A stretch of DNA of 35,842 nt. Source: Myxococcales bacterium. GTDB taxonomy: Bacteria > Myxococcota > B64-G9. The notes under the pieces are model-generated. The model was given only the letters and a program-made list of their open reading frames with translations, was not told where the DNA came from and searched no databases. The DNA is taken from positions 1 to 35,842 of the forward strand of contig JAAZNF010000090.1 in NCBI GenBank assembly GCA_012798435.1. Reading direction: 5' to 3'. The translations under genes and the position numbers were made by a program. Shown in pieces: positions 8,515 through 18,485 of this stretch (position 1 is its first letter; the number at the start of each line of letters is the position of its first letter).

Positions 8515-8542
8515 TTGACAAACGCCCCGCGCCGGGTACAAA
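8515..8542 (+). promoter_or_regulatory. Putative promoter of the EamA transporter (leaderless)
   Basis: TTGACA (8515-8520, a perfect -35), 16-bp spacer, TACAAA (8537-8542). The predicted +1 is at about 8549, the first base of the GTG start codon. There is no properly spaced ribosome-binding site. Confidence 0.5.
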
Positions 8543-8548
8543 GGCGCC

Positions 8549-9418
8549 GTGAGCCGCTTCTCCACCTCCGCCTTCTGGCTGATGGCGCTGGCCATGTTGT
8601 GCTTCTCGCTCATGGCGGCGCTGGTGAAGGCCGCCTGCCACGAGCTGTCCTCGGCCCAGGTGGCCTTCTTTCGAAGCGTCATCTCGGCCGTGATCCTGCT
8701 GGTGATTCACTATCGGGATCCGCGCCGCGGCCCGTTGTGGGGCCGCCACCACGGGCCGCTGGTGGCCCGGGGACTGGTGGGCGCGGCGGCGCTGAACCTG
8801 TATTTCTTCGGCCTGTCCCGCCTCCCCGTGACCGACGCCATGCTGCTCAACCTCACCGCGCCACTGTTCGTGCTCCCCCTGGGCATCTGGTTCCTCGGCG
8901 AACGGCTGCGGCTGCTCCAGGCGCTGCTGCTGCCGGTCGCTTTTTTCGGCGTGGTGCTGGTGCTGCGGCCGGCGGGGGACTTCGCCAGCCTGCCCGCGTT
9001 GGCGGCGCTCGCCTCGGCCCTGTTCTCCGCCATCGCCTACGTCCTGGTGCGCCGCATGGCCGGCCAGGAGGCGCCGCACACGGTGGTGTTCTACTTCACG
9101 GTGTTCTCGGCGCTGGGCTCGCTGCCCCTGGCGGTGCAGGGGGCCCGTCCGCCGGACGCGCTGACCGGGCTCGCGCTCCTGGGCATCGGGGTGCTGGCCA
9201 CGGGGGGCCAGATGTTCATGACGCTGGCGCTGCAACACGACAGCGCCGGAAAGGTGTCGATCTTCGGCAACCTGGGGGTGGTGTTCGCGGTGGTCTGGGA
9301 CGGCTGGTTCTTCGGCATCGCACCGGACATCCAGACCATTCTGGGCGCGATCCTCATCGTGGGCGCGCTGGCCTGCATCCAGTGTCAAGGCCACCCCGGC
9401 CACGCGCACCACGGGTGA
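8549..9418 (+). CDS. EamA/DMT-family transporter (RhaT/YdcZ superfamily)
   Basis: 289 aa with about ten hydrophobic segments arranged as two five-helix EamA repeats. The first runs from FWLMALAMLCFSLMAALVKA and includes AALNLYFFGLSRLPVTDAML and NLTAPLFVLPLGIWFLGERL. The second starts near residue 150 (LAALASALFSAIAYVLVRRM) and ends with the family-typical GNLGVVFAVVWDGWFFG then ILGAILIVGAL. Such proteins are inner-membrane drug/metabolite exporters; the substrate is not predictable. The Pro-Val-Thr-Asp-Ala and Gly-Glu-Arg motifs are the usual repeat-1 signatures. A His-rich tail (CQGHPGHAHHG) could bind metal but is short. The start is GTG 8549 because the first helix begins immediately after it and a promoter ends 7 nt upstream. 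Confidence 0.9.
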   Translation: MSRFSTSAFWLMALAMLCFSLMAALVKAACHELSSAQVAFFRSVISAVILLVIHYRDPRRGPLWGRHHGPLVARGLVGAAALNLYFFGLSRLPVTDAMLLNLTAPLFVLPLGIWFLGERLRLLQALLLPVAFFGVVLVLRPAGDFASLPALAALASALFSAIAYVLVRRMAGQEAPHTVVFYFTVFSALGSLPLAVQGARPPDALTGLALLGIGVLATGGQMFMTLALQHDSAGKVSIFGNLGVVFAVVWDGWFFGIAPDIQTILGAILIVGALACIQCQGHPGHAHHG

Positions 9419-9440
9419 AGGGCACCGACGGCATTTTGTC

Positions 9441-9468
9441 TTGACAGAACGGGGCCATTCCCTATAAT
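9441..9468 (+). promoter_or_regulatory. Consensus sigma70 promoter of the rpsU-dnaG-rpoD operon
   Basis: TTGACA (9441-9446) and TATAAT (9463-9468), both perfect hexamers, with a 16-bp spacer. The predicted start is about 9475, giving a leader of ~64 nt before rpsU. It is unusually close to consensus for such a GC-rich genome and should be strong. Confidence 0.85.
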
Positions 9469-9538
9469 GGGGCGCTTTTTTCGCCGGCGCATTGTGCCGC
9501 CGGCGGCGGAAATTTCCTATCAGGGAGGCGGTCACCGC

Positions 9539-9730
9539 ATGCCGGGCGTCAGGGTTCGAGAAGGCGAGTCGTTCGAGAGCGCGCTGAAACGATTCAAGAA
9601 ACAATGCGAGAAGTCGGGCATTCTCTCCGAGATCCGCAAGCGCGAGCACTACGAGAAGCCCAGCGTCCGCAAGAAGAAGAAGGCGTTGGCGGCCCGAAAG
9701 CGCGCCCTCAAGAAGATGCGCCGGCGCTAG
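9539..9730 (+). CDS. rpsU: 30S ribosomal protein bS21
   Basis: 63 aa, normal length. The sequence [20 protein letters not shown] then [20 protein letters not shown] and a Lys/Arg-rich tail ([20 protein letters not shown]) is a clear S21. It binds the 30S platform near the 3' end of 16S rRNA and aids initiation. The ATG at 9539 follows GGGAGG (9523-9528) by 10 nt. An upstream in-frame ATG at 9467 overlaps the -10 box and cannot be used. It is the first gene of the macromolecular synthesis operon. A weak CGGCT/AGCCG inverted repeat with an A-run lies just after its stop (9732-9752). Confidence 0.96.
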   Translation: MPGVRVREGESFESALKRFKKQCEKSGILSEIRKREHYEKPSVRKKKKALAARKRALKKMRRR

Positions 9731-9805
9731 GCGGCTCGCCAGAAAAAAGCCGAATTTCGGGTGCGTCCCCGGGAAGCCGGGGGGAGTCGATTGCCCGGAG
9801 GATTC

Positions 9806-11599
9806 GTGGCGCCTGGCTCCCGAGACGAAGCGGTCGAGGCCGTTCGCCAGCGCACGGACATCGTCGAGCTCATCGGTCGCTACGTGAAGCTCAAGAAGAC
9901 CGGCGGTAACTTCGTCGGCTTGTGCCCGTTCCACGCCGAGAAGACCCCCTCGTTCACGGTGAGCCCGCGCAAGGGGTTCTTCCATTGCTTCGGGTGCAAG
10001 GCATCGGGGGACGTCTTCAGCTTCCTCATGAAGATGGAGGGCAAGGACTTCGGCGAGGCGCTCGAGACCCTGGCCGAGCGGGCCGGAGTGGAGCTGCCGC
10101 GCCGCGGCCCCGGCGACTCGCGCCGGCGCGAGCTTCAGAGCCGCCTGTTCGAGATCAACGAATGGGCGGCGAAGTTCTATGAGGAAACCCTGTGGGGCCC
10201 GGCCGGTCAGCGCGGCCGGGAGGCGCTGGCCGAGCGCGGCGTTCCCGAGGCCACGGCGCGCGCCTTCCGGCTGGGGTACGCGCCCGGTGGCTGGCACGCC
10301 CTGGCGGATCGGCTGCGCCAGCACGGCGCGGCGCCGGAGGACGTGGACACGCTGGGGCTGGTGCTGCGGTCCGAACGCGGCCCGCGGGATCTCTTCCGCG
10401 AGCGGCTGGTGTTCCCCATCCTGGGCCTGGACGGGCGGGTGCGCGGCTTCGGGGCGCGGCGGCTGAACCCCGAGGACACCGGCCCCAAGTACATCAACTC
10501 GCGGCAGAGCCCGGTCTTCGACAAGGGCGAGCTCTTCTTCGGCTTGCCCCAGGCGCGCGCGGCCGTCCAGGACTCCGGGACGGTGGTGGTGGTGGAGGGA
10601 TACTTCGACGTGATCACCCCCGCCGGGGTGGGGGTGTCGAACCTCCTGGCCACCTGCGGCACCGCGCTCTCCGAGGGCCACGCCCGCCTGCTGCGGCGCC
10701 TCACCGACCGGGTGGTGACCCTGTACGACGCCGACCCGGCCGGGCTCAAGGGCTCGTTGCGGGCCGCCGAGGTGTTGATCGCCGGGGAGATGGCCCCGTA
10801 CATGGTGTACCTGCCGCAGGGGGAGGATCCCGACAGTTACGTGCGGAAGGCCGGCGGGCAGGCCTTCCGGGATCTGCTGGCGGCCGCTCGTCCGGCGGTG
10901 GAGGTCCTGGCCGAGGTGTTGCTCCAGGGCAGTGGCTCGGATCCAGAGAAGCGCTCGCAGGCCATGACGAAGCTGGTGCCGGTGCTGGCCGCGTGCCGCG
11001 ATCCCATCCGTCAGGGCAATTACTTTCGCTTCCTGGCCGACCGCTGCCAGGTGGATGAACGCTTCTGGCGGCAGGCGGTGGCGCAGGCCGGCGGGCAAAG
11101 CGGCGCAGGGCCTCGGACGTCTCCGGTCGCCGCGCCGGCTTCGCGCAGCGAGGCGAGCGCGCCCCACCCCGAGGAGGAGACGCTGGTGGCGCTGGTGGTT
11201 CGCTTTCCCCGCTTGCTCACGCTCCCCAACGCCGCGGAGGCGGTCCCGTTGCTCGCCCAGCCGGCGCTGGCCGATCTCATGCAGCGGCTCGGGCAGAAGG
11301 AGCAATCCCAGGGCGCGCTGCTCGCCTCGCTCCAGGACGAGGAGCTGCGCTCCCGGCTCGCTGCGCGGCTCATCGACGAGGCCTTCGTGGAGGACTCCGC
11401 CGAGGAGGCTTTTCTCGACTGCCTGCGAAAGCTCAAGGCGCGACGGCTCTCTCAGGAACTTTCGCGACTGGAACAAAGCCTGCGGGAAGCCCGCCAGGCC
11501 GGTGACAAGGAGGCCGAGCGGCGCCTGCTGTTGGAGAAACTCGAGCGTTCTCGGGAAAGAGATTCCCTGGGTGTGGCGCTGCCGCGGGGGAGGACATGA
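9806..11599 (+). CDS. dnaG: DNA primase
   Basis: About 597 aa from GTG 9806. It synthesises RNA primers for the replication fork. An N-terminal CHC2 zinc-binding domain is visible ([19 protein letters not shown] then FFHCFGC). The RNA-polymerase core includes the Toprim segment with the acidic residues of [11 protein letters not shown] and [20 protein letters not shown]. The C-terminal ~150 residues form the variable helicase-binding helical domain ([20 protein letters not shown] near the end). Start choice: GTG 9806 follows GGAGGA by 3 nt and gives the usual ~16 residues before RTDIV. TTG 9791 and GTG 9761 are in-frame alternatives with poorer sites. The stop overlaps an ATG at 11596 (ATGA), the most upstream possible rpoD start. 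Position between rpsU and rpoD is the classic operon order. Confidence 0.95.
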   Translation: MAPGSRDEAVEAVRQRTDIVELIGRYVKLKKTGGNFVGLCPFHAEKTPSFTVSPRKGFFHCFGCKASGDVFSFLMKMEGKDFGEALETLAERAGVELPRRGPGDSRRRELQSRLFEINEWAAKFYEETLWGPAGQRGREALAERGVPEATARAFRLGYAPGGWHALADRLRQHGAAPEDVDTLGLVLRSERGPRDLFRERLVFPILGLDGRVRGFGARRLNPEDTGPKYINSRQSPVFDKGELFFGLPQARAAVQDSGTVVVVEGYFDVITPAGVGVSNLLATCGTALSEGHARLLRRLTDRVVTLYDADPAGLKGSLRAAEVLIAGEMAPYMVYLPQGEDPDSYVRKAGGQAFRDLLAAARPAVEVLAEVLLQGSGSDPEKRSQAMTKLVPVLAACRDPIRQGNYFRFLADRCQVDERFWRQAVAQAGGQSGAGPRTSPVAAPASRSEASAPHPEEETLVALVVRFPRLLTLPNAAEAVPLLAQPALADLMQRLGQKEQSQGALLASLQDEELRSRLAARLIDEAFVEDSAEEAFLDCLRKLKARRLSQELSRLEQSLREARQAGDKEAERRLLLEKLERSRERDSLGVALPRGRT

Positions 11600-11703
11600 C
11601 ACCGCCATCCACGAGCACGACCCGGCGAGCCTCCTCACGGCGGGGCGGCTTGTTCCGGCGTTGGTTTTCGAACATTCAGGCGAGATTACTGGGAGAACGT
11701 CCC

Positions 11704-13779
<2,076 letters not shown>

Positions 13780-13784
13780 GCAGC

Positions 13785-13857
13785 GGGCCCATAGCTCAGC
13801 GGCGAGAGCTGCCGGCTCATAACCGGTCGGTCCCAGGTTCGAATCCTGGTGGGCCCA
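13785..13857 (+). tRNA. tRNA with CAU anticodon (elongator Met, or Ile2 read through lysidine)
   Basis: 73 nt. The acceptor stem is GGGCCCA (13785-13791) with TGGGCCC (13850-13856) and discriminator A at 13857. The D-stem is GCTC/GAGC, and the anticodon stem GCCGG/CCGGT encloses the loop CTCATAA (anticodon CAT). The T-stem CCAGG/CCTGG encloses TTCGAAT. No CCA is encoded. The first base pair G-C and the anticodon stem exclude an initiator tRNA. The G-rich acceptor and the GGCTCATAACC anticodon arm resemble tRNA-Ile2(CAU), whose C34 is modified to lysidine, more than typical elongator tRNA-Met, but bases alone do not settle it. It lies 5 nt after the rpoD stop, so it may be processed from the same transcript. 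Confidence 0.9.
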
Positions 13858-13863
13858 TTTCGC

Positions 13864-15972
13864 TCAGACGCCGGCGGGGTGTGCCTCGTGGTAGGCCGGC
13901 TCGATCACCGAGAGGAAAGCCTCCACCACGCTGGGATCGAACTGCCGGCCAGCGCCCGCCCGGATCTCGGCCATGGCCGCCGGAAGCGGCATGGCGTCGC
14001 GGTAGGGCCGATCGGAGGTCATGGCGTCGAAGGCATCCGCCACCGCGATGAGGCGGGCCTCCAGCGGAATGTCCTCACCCGCCATGTGGCCAGGGTAGCC
14101 CGTACCGTCGAAACGCTCGTGGTGGCACAGCACGATCTTCTGGGCCTCGTTGAGGAAACGGATCGGCTCCAGGATGGCGTCCCCGAACAGCGGGTGGTTG
14201 CGGATGGCCTGCCAGTCCTGTTCGGTCAGTTTCATGCGCTTGTGGAGGATGGAGTCGGAGATACCGATCTTGCCGATGTCGTGCAGCAGGCCGGCGTACT
14301 GGAGCAGGCGGCGGGTGGACTCCGGTAGTCCCATCCGCTCGGCGCAGCGCAAGGCGTACAGGGTCACCCGCTCCGAATGCCCCTTGGTGTAGGCGTCGCG
14401 GGCCTCCAGCGCCTGGGCCAGGGAGCGGATGGTCTCGAAATAGGTCTGCTGGGTGGTCTCGAACAGGCGGGCGTTCTCGATGGCGATGGCGGCCTGGGAG
14501 GCCAACACCTGCAGCACCCGGCGGTGCTCCTCGCCGAAGGCCGACTCCTCGAGCGAACCCAGCTCGAAGTAGCCGATGATGCGGTTGCCGATCTTCAAGG
14601 GCAGTCCCAGAAACGACTTGAGCGCGGCCGGACTCGGCGCCTGCCGCGGCTCGCCCGGCATGGGCTCGGCAGCCAGGGACCGCACCTCGCCCTGATCCTC
14701 GTCCAGCAGGCGGATGACGCAGCTGGAGGACTGCACGATGTCACGGGTCATGCGGATGATGGTGGCCAGGGTATCGTCCAGGTTGAGGCTGGCGGTGATG
14801 GCCCGGGAGGCGCTGTGCAGCGTCTCCAGGTCCCGCACCCGCCCCTCGAGCTCGCGGTTGGTGTTCTCGATGCGGACGGCGGTGTCGCGCAGCTCGCGGT
14901 TCATGCGCTCCATTTCCACCAGGTTGCGATCCAGCTCGGCCTTCTGCCGCTCCAGCCCGGAGTGGATCTCGGCGTTGTGGATGGCCAGCGCCGCCCAGGA
15001 GGCGAAGGTGGCGAACAGGCGCAGCGCCTCCTCGTCGAAGGCGTTGGGGGTGGATGACTCGGCGTCCAGCACCCCGATCACCCGGTCGCGCACGATGAGC
15101 GGCGCCACCATCTCGCAGCGCCCGCCGGCCATGCCCGGGATGTAACGGCCGTTGATGCGCACGTCGGGCACCAGGAGCGGCACGCCACTATCGAGCACCC
15201 GCCCGGTGATCCCCTGGCCGGGCGGGATGGCCAGGCCCGGGCGCACCTCCTCCCGGTATCCCAGCGCGGCGCGTACCACCAGGTGCTCTCCCCCCTCCGT
15301 GCTCTCGCGCAGCAGCACCGCGCAGGCGTCGAAGGAGAGCGCTTTCTGCGCCAAGTGCAGCACCTCCTGGAGCAGCAGATCGAGCGACAGGGTGGAGTTC
15401 ATCTGCCGGCCCAGCCGGTTCAGCAAGGCCAGCTCGTTGACGGTCTTCTCCAGCCGGCGGGTGTGCTGTTCGAGCTGGCGCACCAACCCCGCGTTGCGGA
15501 TGGCGGTGGCCGCCTGGCTGGCGAACACCATGAGCAGGTCGAGGTCCGATTCCAGAAAGGCCCCCGGTTTGCGGCTCTCCGCGTCCAGCACGCCGATGAC
15601 CTGGTCGTCGACGCACAGCGGCGCGGCCATCTCCGAACGTGCCCCGGCCACCCCTTCCACGTACTCGGGGTGCTGGCCCACGTCCTCCACCCGCAGCGCC
15701 TGGCCGCTCTCGAACACCCGACCGGTGATGCCCTGTCCCCGCACGGCGCGGAAGTTGGTCACCACGTCCGGGCGGTAGCCACGGGCCGCCCGGATGCGCA
15801 GCGCCTGTTCGCGCGGGTCGAACAGCAGCACCGCGCAGTTGTCCAGCTCGAAGACCTCCTGCAGCAGGGTGAGGATGGTGTCGAGCAGGCGGTCCGGATC
15901 GAGGACGGAGTTCATGGCCCGGGCGGCCTGGTTGAGGGCGGCGAGTTTTCGGACGATCTCGGACACGGACAT
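13864..15972 (-). CDS. Three-GAF HD-GYP cyclic-di-GMP phosphodiesterase
   Basis: 702 aa, no membrane segment. GAF1 spans ~20-165 and GAF2 ~185-335; the two share the GQGITGRV...SG and APL..D..VIGVLDAES motifs, so they look like an internal duplication. A coiled coil lies at ~335-395, a shorter GAF3 at ~395-505 and the HD-GYP domain at ~512-695. The HD-GYP module is complete: HD in GLLHDIGKIG (His564-Asp565) and GYP in CHHERFDGTGYPGHMAGEDI, with downstream RLIAVADAFDAMTSDRPYR. The family hydrolyses c-di-GMP to GMP, using GAFs as small-ligand sensors. Start ATG 15972 is chosen because the next upstream ATG (16014) overlaps the -10 box. It converges with the tRNA only 6 bp away. The large operon at 16135-22621 lies upstream on the same strand. 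Confidence 0.93.
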   Translation of the reverse strand: MSVSEIVRKLAALNQAARAMNSVLDPDRLLDTILTLLQEVFELDNCAVLLFDPREQALRIRAARGYRPDVVTNFRAVRGQGITGRVFESGQALRVEDVGQHPEYVEGVAGARSEMAAPLCVDDQVIGVLDAESRKPGAFLESDLDLLMVFASQAATAIRNAGLVRQLEQHTRRLEKTVNELALLNRLGRQMNSTLSLDLLLQEVLHLAQKALSFDACAVLLRESTEGGEHLVVRAALGYREEVRPGLAIPPGQGITGRVLDSGVPLLVPDVRINGRYIPGMAGGRCEMVAPLIVRDRVIGVLDAESSTPNAFDEEALRLFATFASWAALAIHNAEIHSGLERQKAELDRNLVEMERMNRELRDTAVRIENTNRELEGRVRDLETLHSASRAITASLNLDDTLATIIRMTRDIVQSSSCVIRLLDEDQGEVRSLAAEPMPGEPRQAPSPAALKSFLGLPLKIGNRIIGYFELGSLEESAFGEEHRRVLQVLASQAAIAIENARLFETTQQTYFETIRSLAQALEARDAYTKGHSERVTLYALRCAERMGLPESTRRLLQYAGLLHDIGKIGISDSILHKRMKLTEQDWQAIRNHPLFGDAILEPIRFLNEAQKIVLCHHERFDGTGYPGHMAGEDIPLEARLIAVADAFDAMTSDRPYRDAMPLPAAMAEIRAGAGRQFDPSVVEAFLSVIEPAYHEAHPAGV

Positions 15973-16013
15973 GGCTCCGCCCCCCGAGATCCGGCGCCGC
16001 AGCGCCGAATCCA

Positions 16014-16042
16014 TTGATAGTGAGGCCGGGGCAGAAAATCAA
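16014..16042 (-). promoter_or_regulatory. Putative promoter of the HD-GYP gene
   Basis: Minus strand: TTGATT (16042-16037), 17-bp spacer, TATCAA (16019-16014). The predicted start is near 16007, with a leader of ~35 nt. It gives the phosphodiesterase its own promoter, separate from the upstream operon. Confidence 0.5.
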
Positions 16043-16134
16043 GGGGATTTCATCATCCGGAAGCGGAGTTCACGGTCTCGCGCGCCATTCCCTCCCCCAC
16101 CTCGCTCTGGAGGTTCAGGCCCGCCGGGCGCGGC

Positions 16135-16752
16135 TCAACCGTACAGGATCACCAAAAACGACAACAGCACCGCCAGCGTGAGAAGCATGCGGGCGGGCAG
16201 GCTGCGACGACCGGTGCCGGGGAGCAGCGGCCAGATGATGGGCGCGGCGAAGAGGTTCATCAGGCAGGCGCCGCGCAGCACCGAGAACACCGCCACCGAA
16301 CCGGCGGCCAGCAGCGCCCCCAGGCCGGCCCCGGCCAGGGTCCAGCGCGTGGAGTGCGCCGTCAACGATCCGATCTCGACCGCCGCGCCCAGGATGGCTC
16401 CCAGCGGAAGCCCGGCCAGCACCTTGATGGCGATGGCCGGGAAGCCGTGCCAGGTGCTCGGCAGCGGCAACACCCCGGGCTGGACCGGCAGCACGGCCAG
16501 CGGCAGGAAGAACAAGAACAGCAGCGTGGGGAGCCGGCGCTCCGCCAGCGAGAGATCGAAGCGCGCCGCCAGCCAGCCCGCGCCCAACCCCAGCGGCAGG
16601 CCCAGGCCGATGCCCATCAGGCTAAGGGTCGCCGCCGGAGCGTAGGCCGCGGACTGGAGCATGCCGCCCACCAGCAGCACCAGCACGGAGGACGGCCCGA
16701 AACCGAAGAGCAGCGCCTGCAACCGGGCCGTGGTGCGTTCCGAGAAGGCCAC
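16135..16752 (-). CDS. Polytopic inner-membrane protein, unknown function
   Basis: 205 aa starting with GTG at 16752, with GGAGG 3 nt upstream. Five or six hydrophobic segments cover most of the chain (LFGFGPSSVLVLLVGGML; SLMGIGLGLPLGLGAGWLAA; LLFLFFLPLAVLPVQPGVLP; AIAIKVLAGLPLGAILGAAV; GAGLGALLAAGSVAVFSVLR; MLLTLAVLLSFLVILYG). A short Arg-rich loop before the last helix suggests a positive-inside orientation. I recognise no family. It is the last gene of a four-gene minus-strand operon, 15 nt after the exported 564-aa protein, so it is likely translated from the same mRNA. It might be an anchor or channel for its neighbours, but that is only context. Confidence 0.75.
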   Translation of the reverse strand: MAFSERTTARLQALLFGFGPSSVLVLLVGGMLQSAAYAPAATLSLMGIGLGLPLGLGAGWLAARFDLSLAERRLPTLLFLFFLPLAVLPVQPGVLPLPSTWHGFPAIAIKVLAGLPLGAILGAAVEIGSLTAHSTRWTLAGAGLGALLAAGSVAVFSVLRGACLMNLFAAPIIWPLLPGTGRRSLPARMLLTLAVLLSFLVILYG

Positions 16753-16767
16753 CCGCCTCCGCCTCCA

Positions 16768-18462
16768 TCACTTGCGCAGGTCGAGCGCAGCAGAGAACTG
16801 TACCCCGTTCGGAAGCATCTTCGCAGAGGAACTGACGGCGGTCATCTGACCCAGCACGGCCTGCACCAGCGGCCAGGCGGCCTTGAACTCGCCGGCCTGC
16901 TCGCCCAGGGGCCCGTTCAGCAGGCTGGTGGCCGCCTCGCCCAGGCTGGCGATGTCGAGTCGCGCCCCGGCGATGTCGGCGCCGGCCGTGCCGAAGTGGG
17001 GCTCGCCGAGGCCGTTCACGAACGTCTCGGCCACGCCCTGGCCCACGGCCACAAACAGCAGATCGTCCATCACACCCAGGGTGAGAGTGGTCCCCCCCGC
17101 GGGGAAGGTCAGCACGCTGGCCTTGCCGATGGTACCGGGGGTGGGGGCCGCCGCGCCGCCCGCTCCCTGGGCCAGCAGCGGCAGCAGCAGGGCGAAACGA
17201 GCGCCGTTCGACACCCGCACCGCCGCCACCAGGCGCAGCATCCGGGCCGCCACCTGGCCGGCCTCCTCGCCCTTCTCGGGCGTCACGGCGGCCGGCGGCA
17301 GCAGGTAGAAGGCCCAGGGGCCCTGGAAGGTGCCCAGGATGTCCTTGAACAGGTCCAGCTTGAGCGTGCTCTTCAGGTTTCGGTTGGCCTCGTCGAGCTG
17401 CTGCTGGAGGGTGCGACCGCCCTCGGCCGGCACGTTCCCCATCTGGCGCACGAAGCTCGAAAGGTCGAAGGAGAACCAGCCGCCCAGCACCGCGCTCTTC
17501 TGCAGCGTCTCGCCGAAGGTCGGCGCCGGCACGGAGGGGAAGATGGCCTTCATCACCGGCAGACCCGCCGGCGCGGCCGAGAGGTACCCCGAGAGATCGA
17601 CGCGGTTGGCGTCGACCGCCAGCGCGAAAGCCATGCCACCGATGAACTTCACCGCCGCCAGGATCTGGGCCTGCTCGCGCCGCATGTTGTCGATCTCGCT
17701 CTGCATCTCCTTGCGCTGGGCCGGGGTGATGCCCTTCATGCGGGCGATGTTGGCGCTCATCTGTTTCAGCGAAGCATCCAGCTCCGTGGCCAGGCGCTTC
17801 ATGTTCCACACGGTCCACAGCCGGCTTCCGTCTGGCAGAGCGCTGCGCGCGTCCTTGAAGTGGGCCTCCCCGGCGAGCTTGCGCCCTCTGCCGAAGAAGG
17901 CCTTGATGGGCGCGTCGGCGGCGGCCCCCTTGCGATCGCCCTTCTCCACCACCAGGCAGAAGGGGCCGCCGAACGCGATCAGGTTCTCGCCCGCGTCGAT
18001 GACCTCGCTCGTGCCGACGCGGCGCGGCTTGGGCAGCGGCGCACCACCGGAGAACTTCTCCATGAGGCCGGAAAGCTTCTCGCGGAAGAGCTTCGGATCC
18101 TTGAGGGGGATGACGGTGATCGCTTGCTGGTCGTTCTGCACGCCGGTGGCGTAGACCGCCAGGACGCCGTCCGCGTCCACACCGAAGGCTTCCAGCCCCG
18201 CGCGGGTGAGCAGGTTCTCGCCGACCTGTTCGCGGATCTTCTCGCCCTGGGCGGCCAGATCCAGCTCGGGGTTGAGGAACTTGAAACGGCTCAGAAGCGC
18301 GTCGGCGCCCTGGACGAGCTGGTCCGGCTGCGCGGCGAACACCACGAACACCGCCTCCGCCGGGATCTGCCGGGATACGGCCGGCTCCTCCACCGCCGCA
18401 CGCGCCGGGAGGCAGAGCCCCAACCCCGCCACCAACAACCACCGCGTCACGCTCTGGACCAT
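16768..18462 (-). CDS. Exported protein of unknown function (564 aa)
   Basis: The ATG at 18462 has a near-perfect AAAGGAGA ribosome-binding site 5 nt upstream. A Sec signal peptide is clear (MVQSVTRWLLVAGLGLCLPA, cleavage near ARA-AV), so the protein acts in the periplasm or at the cell surface. The mature part is globular alpha/beta with two similar-looking halves. Repeated phrases such as ITVIPLKDPKLFREKLSGLM and AFGGPFCLVVEKGD in the first half echo LTFPAGGTTLTLGVMDDLLF and VAVGQGVAETFVNGLG in the second. A central helical stretch has TPAQRKEMQSEIDNMRREQA. This resembles DUF3352-like exported proteins in overall style, but I cannot confirm a family. It lies 23 nt after the MshEN/HEAT gene and 15 nt before the membrane protein, so it is part of the same operon. 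Confidence 0.8.
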   Translation of the reverse strand: MVQSVTRWLLVAGLGLCLPARAAVEEPAVSRQIPAEAVFVVFAAQPDQLVQGADALLSRFKFLNPELDLAAQGEKIREQVGENLLTRAGLEAFGVDADGVLAVYATGVQNDQQAITVIPLKDPKLFREKLSGLMEKFSGGAPLPKPRRVGTSEVIDAGENLIAFGGPFCLVVEKGDRKGAAADAPIKAFFGRGRKLAGEAHFKDARSALPDGSRLWTVWNMKRLATELDASLKQMSANIARMKGITPAQRKEMQSEIDNMRREQAQILAAVKFIGGMAFALAVDANRVDLSGYLSAAPAGLPVMKAIFPSVPAPTFGETLQKSAVLGGWFSFDLSSFVRQMGNVPAEGGRTLQQQLDEANRNLKSTLKLDLFKDILGTFQGPWAFYLLPPAAVTPEKGEEAGQVAARMLRLVAAVRVSNGARFALLLPLLAQGAGGAAAPTPGTIGKASVLTFPAGGTTLTLGVMDDLLFVAVGQGVAETFVNGLGEPHFGTAGADIAGARLDIASLGEAATSLLNGPLGEQAGEFKAAWPLVQAVLGQMTAVSSSAKMLPNGVQFSAALDLRK

Positions 18463-18485
18463 GGTATCTCCTTTGCGCGGTCCGT

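Noticed and set aside
9732-9752. Possible attenuator/terminator between rpsU and dnaG
   Set aside because: The stem is only 5 bp and the A-run lies inside the loop on the coding strand, so there is no T-run after the stem. E. coli has a terminator at this point, but the sequence here does not show one convincingly.
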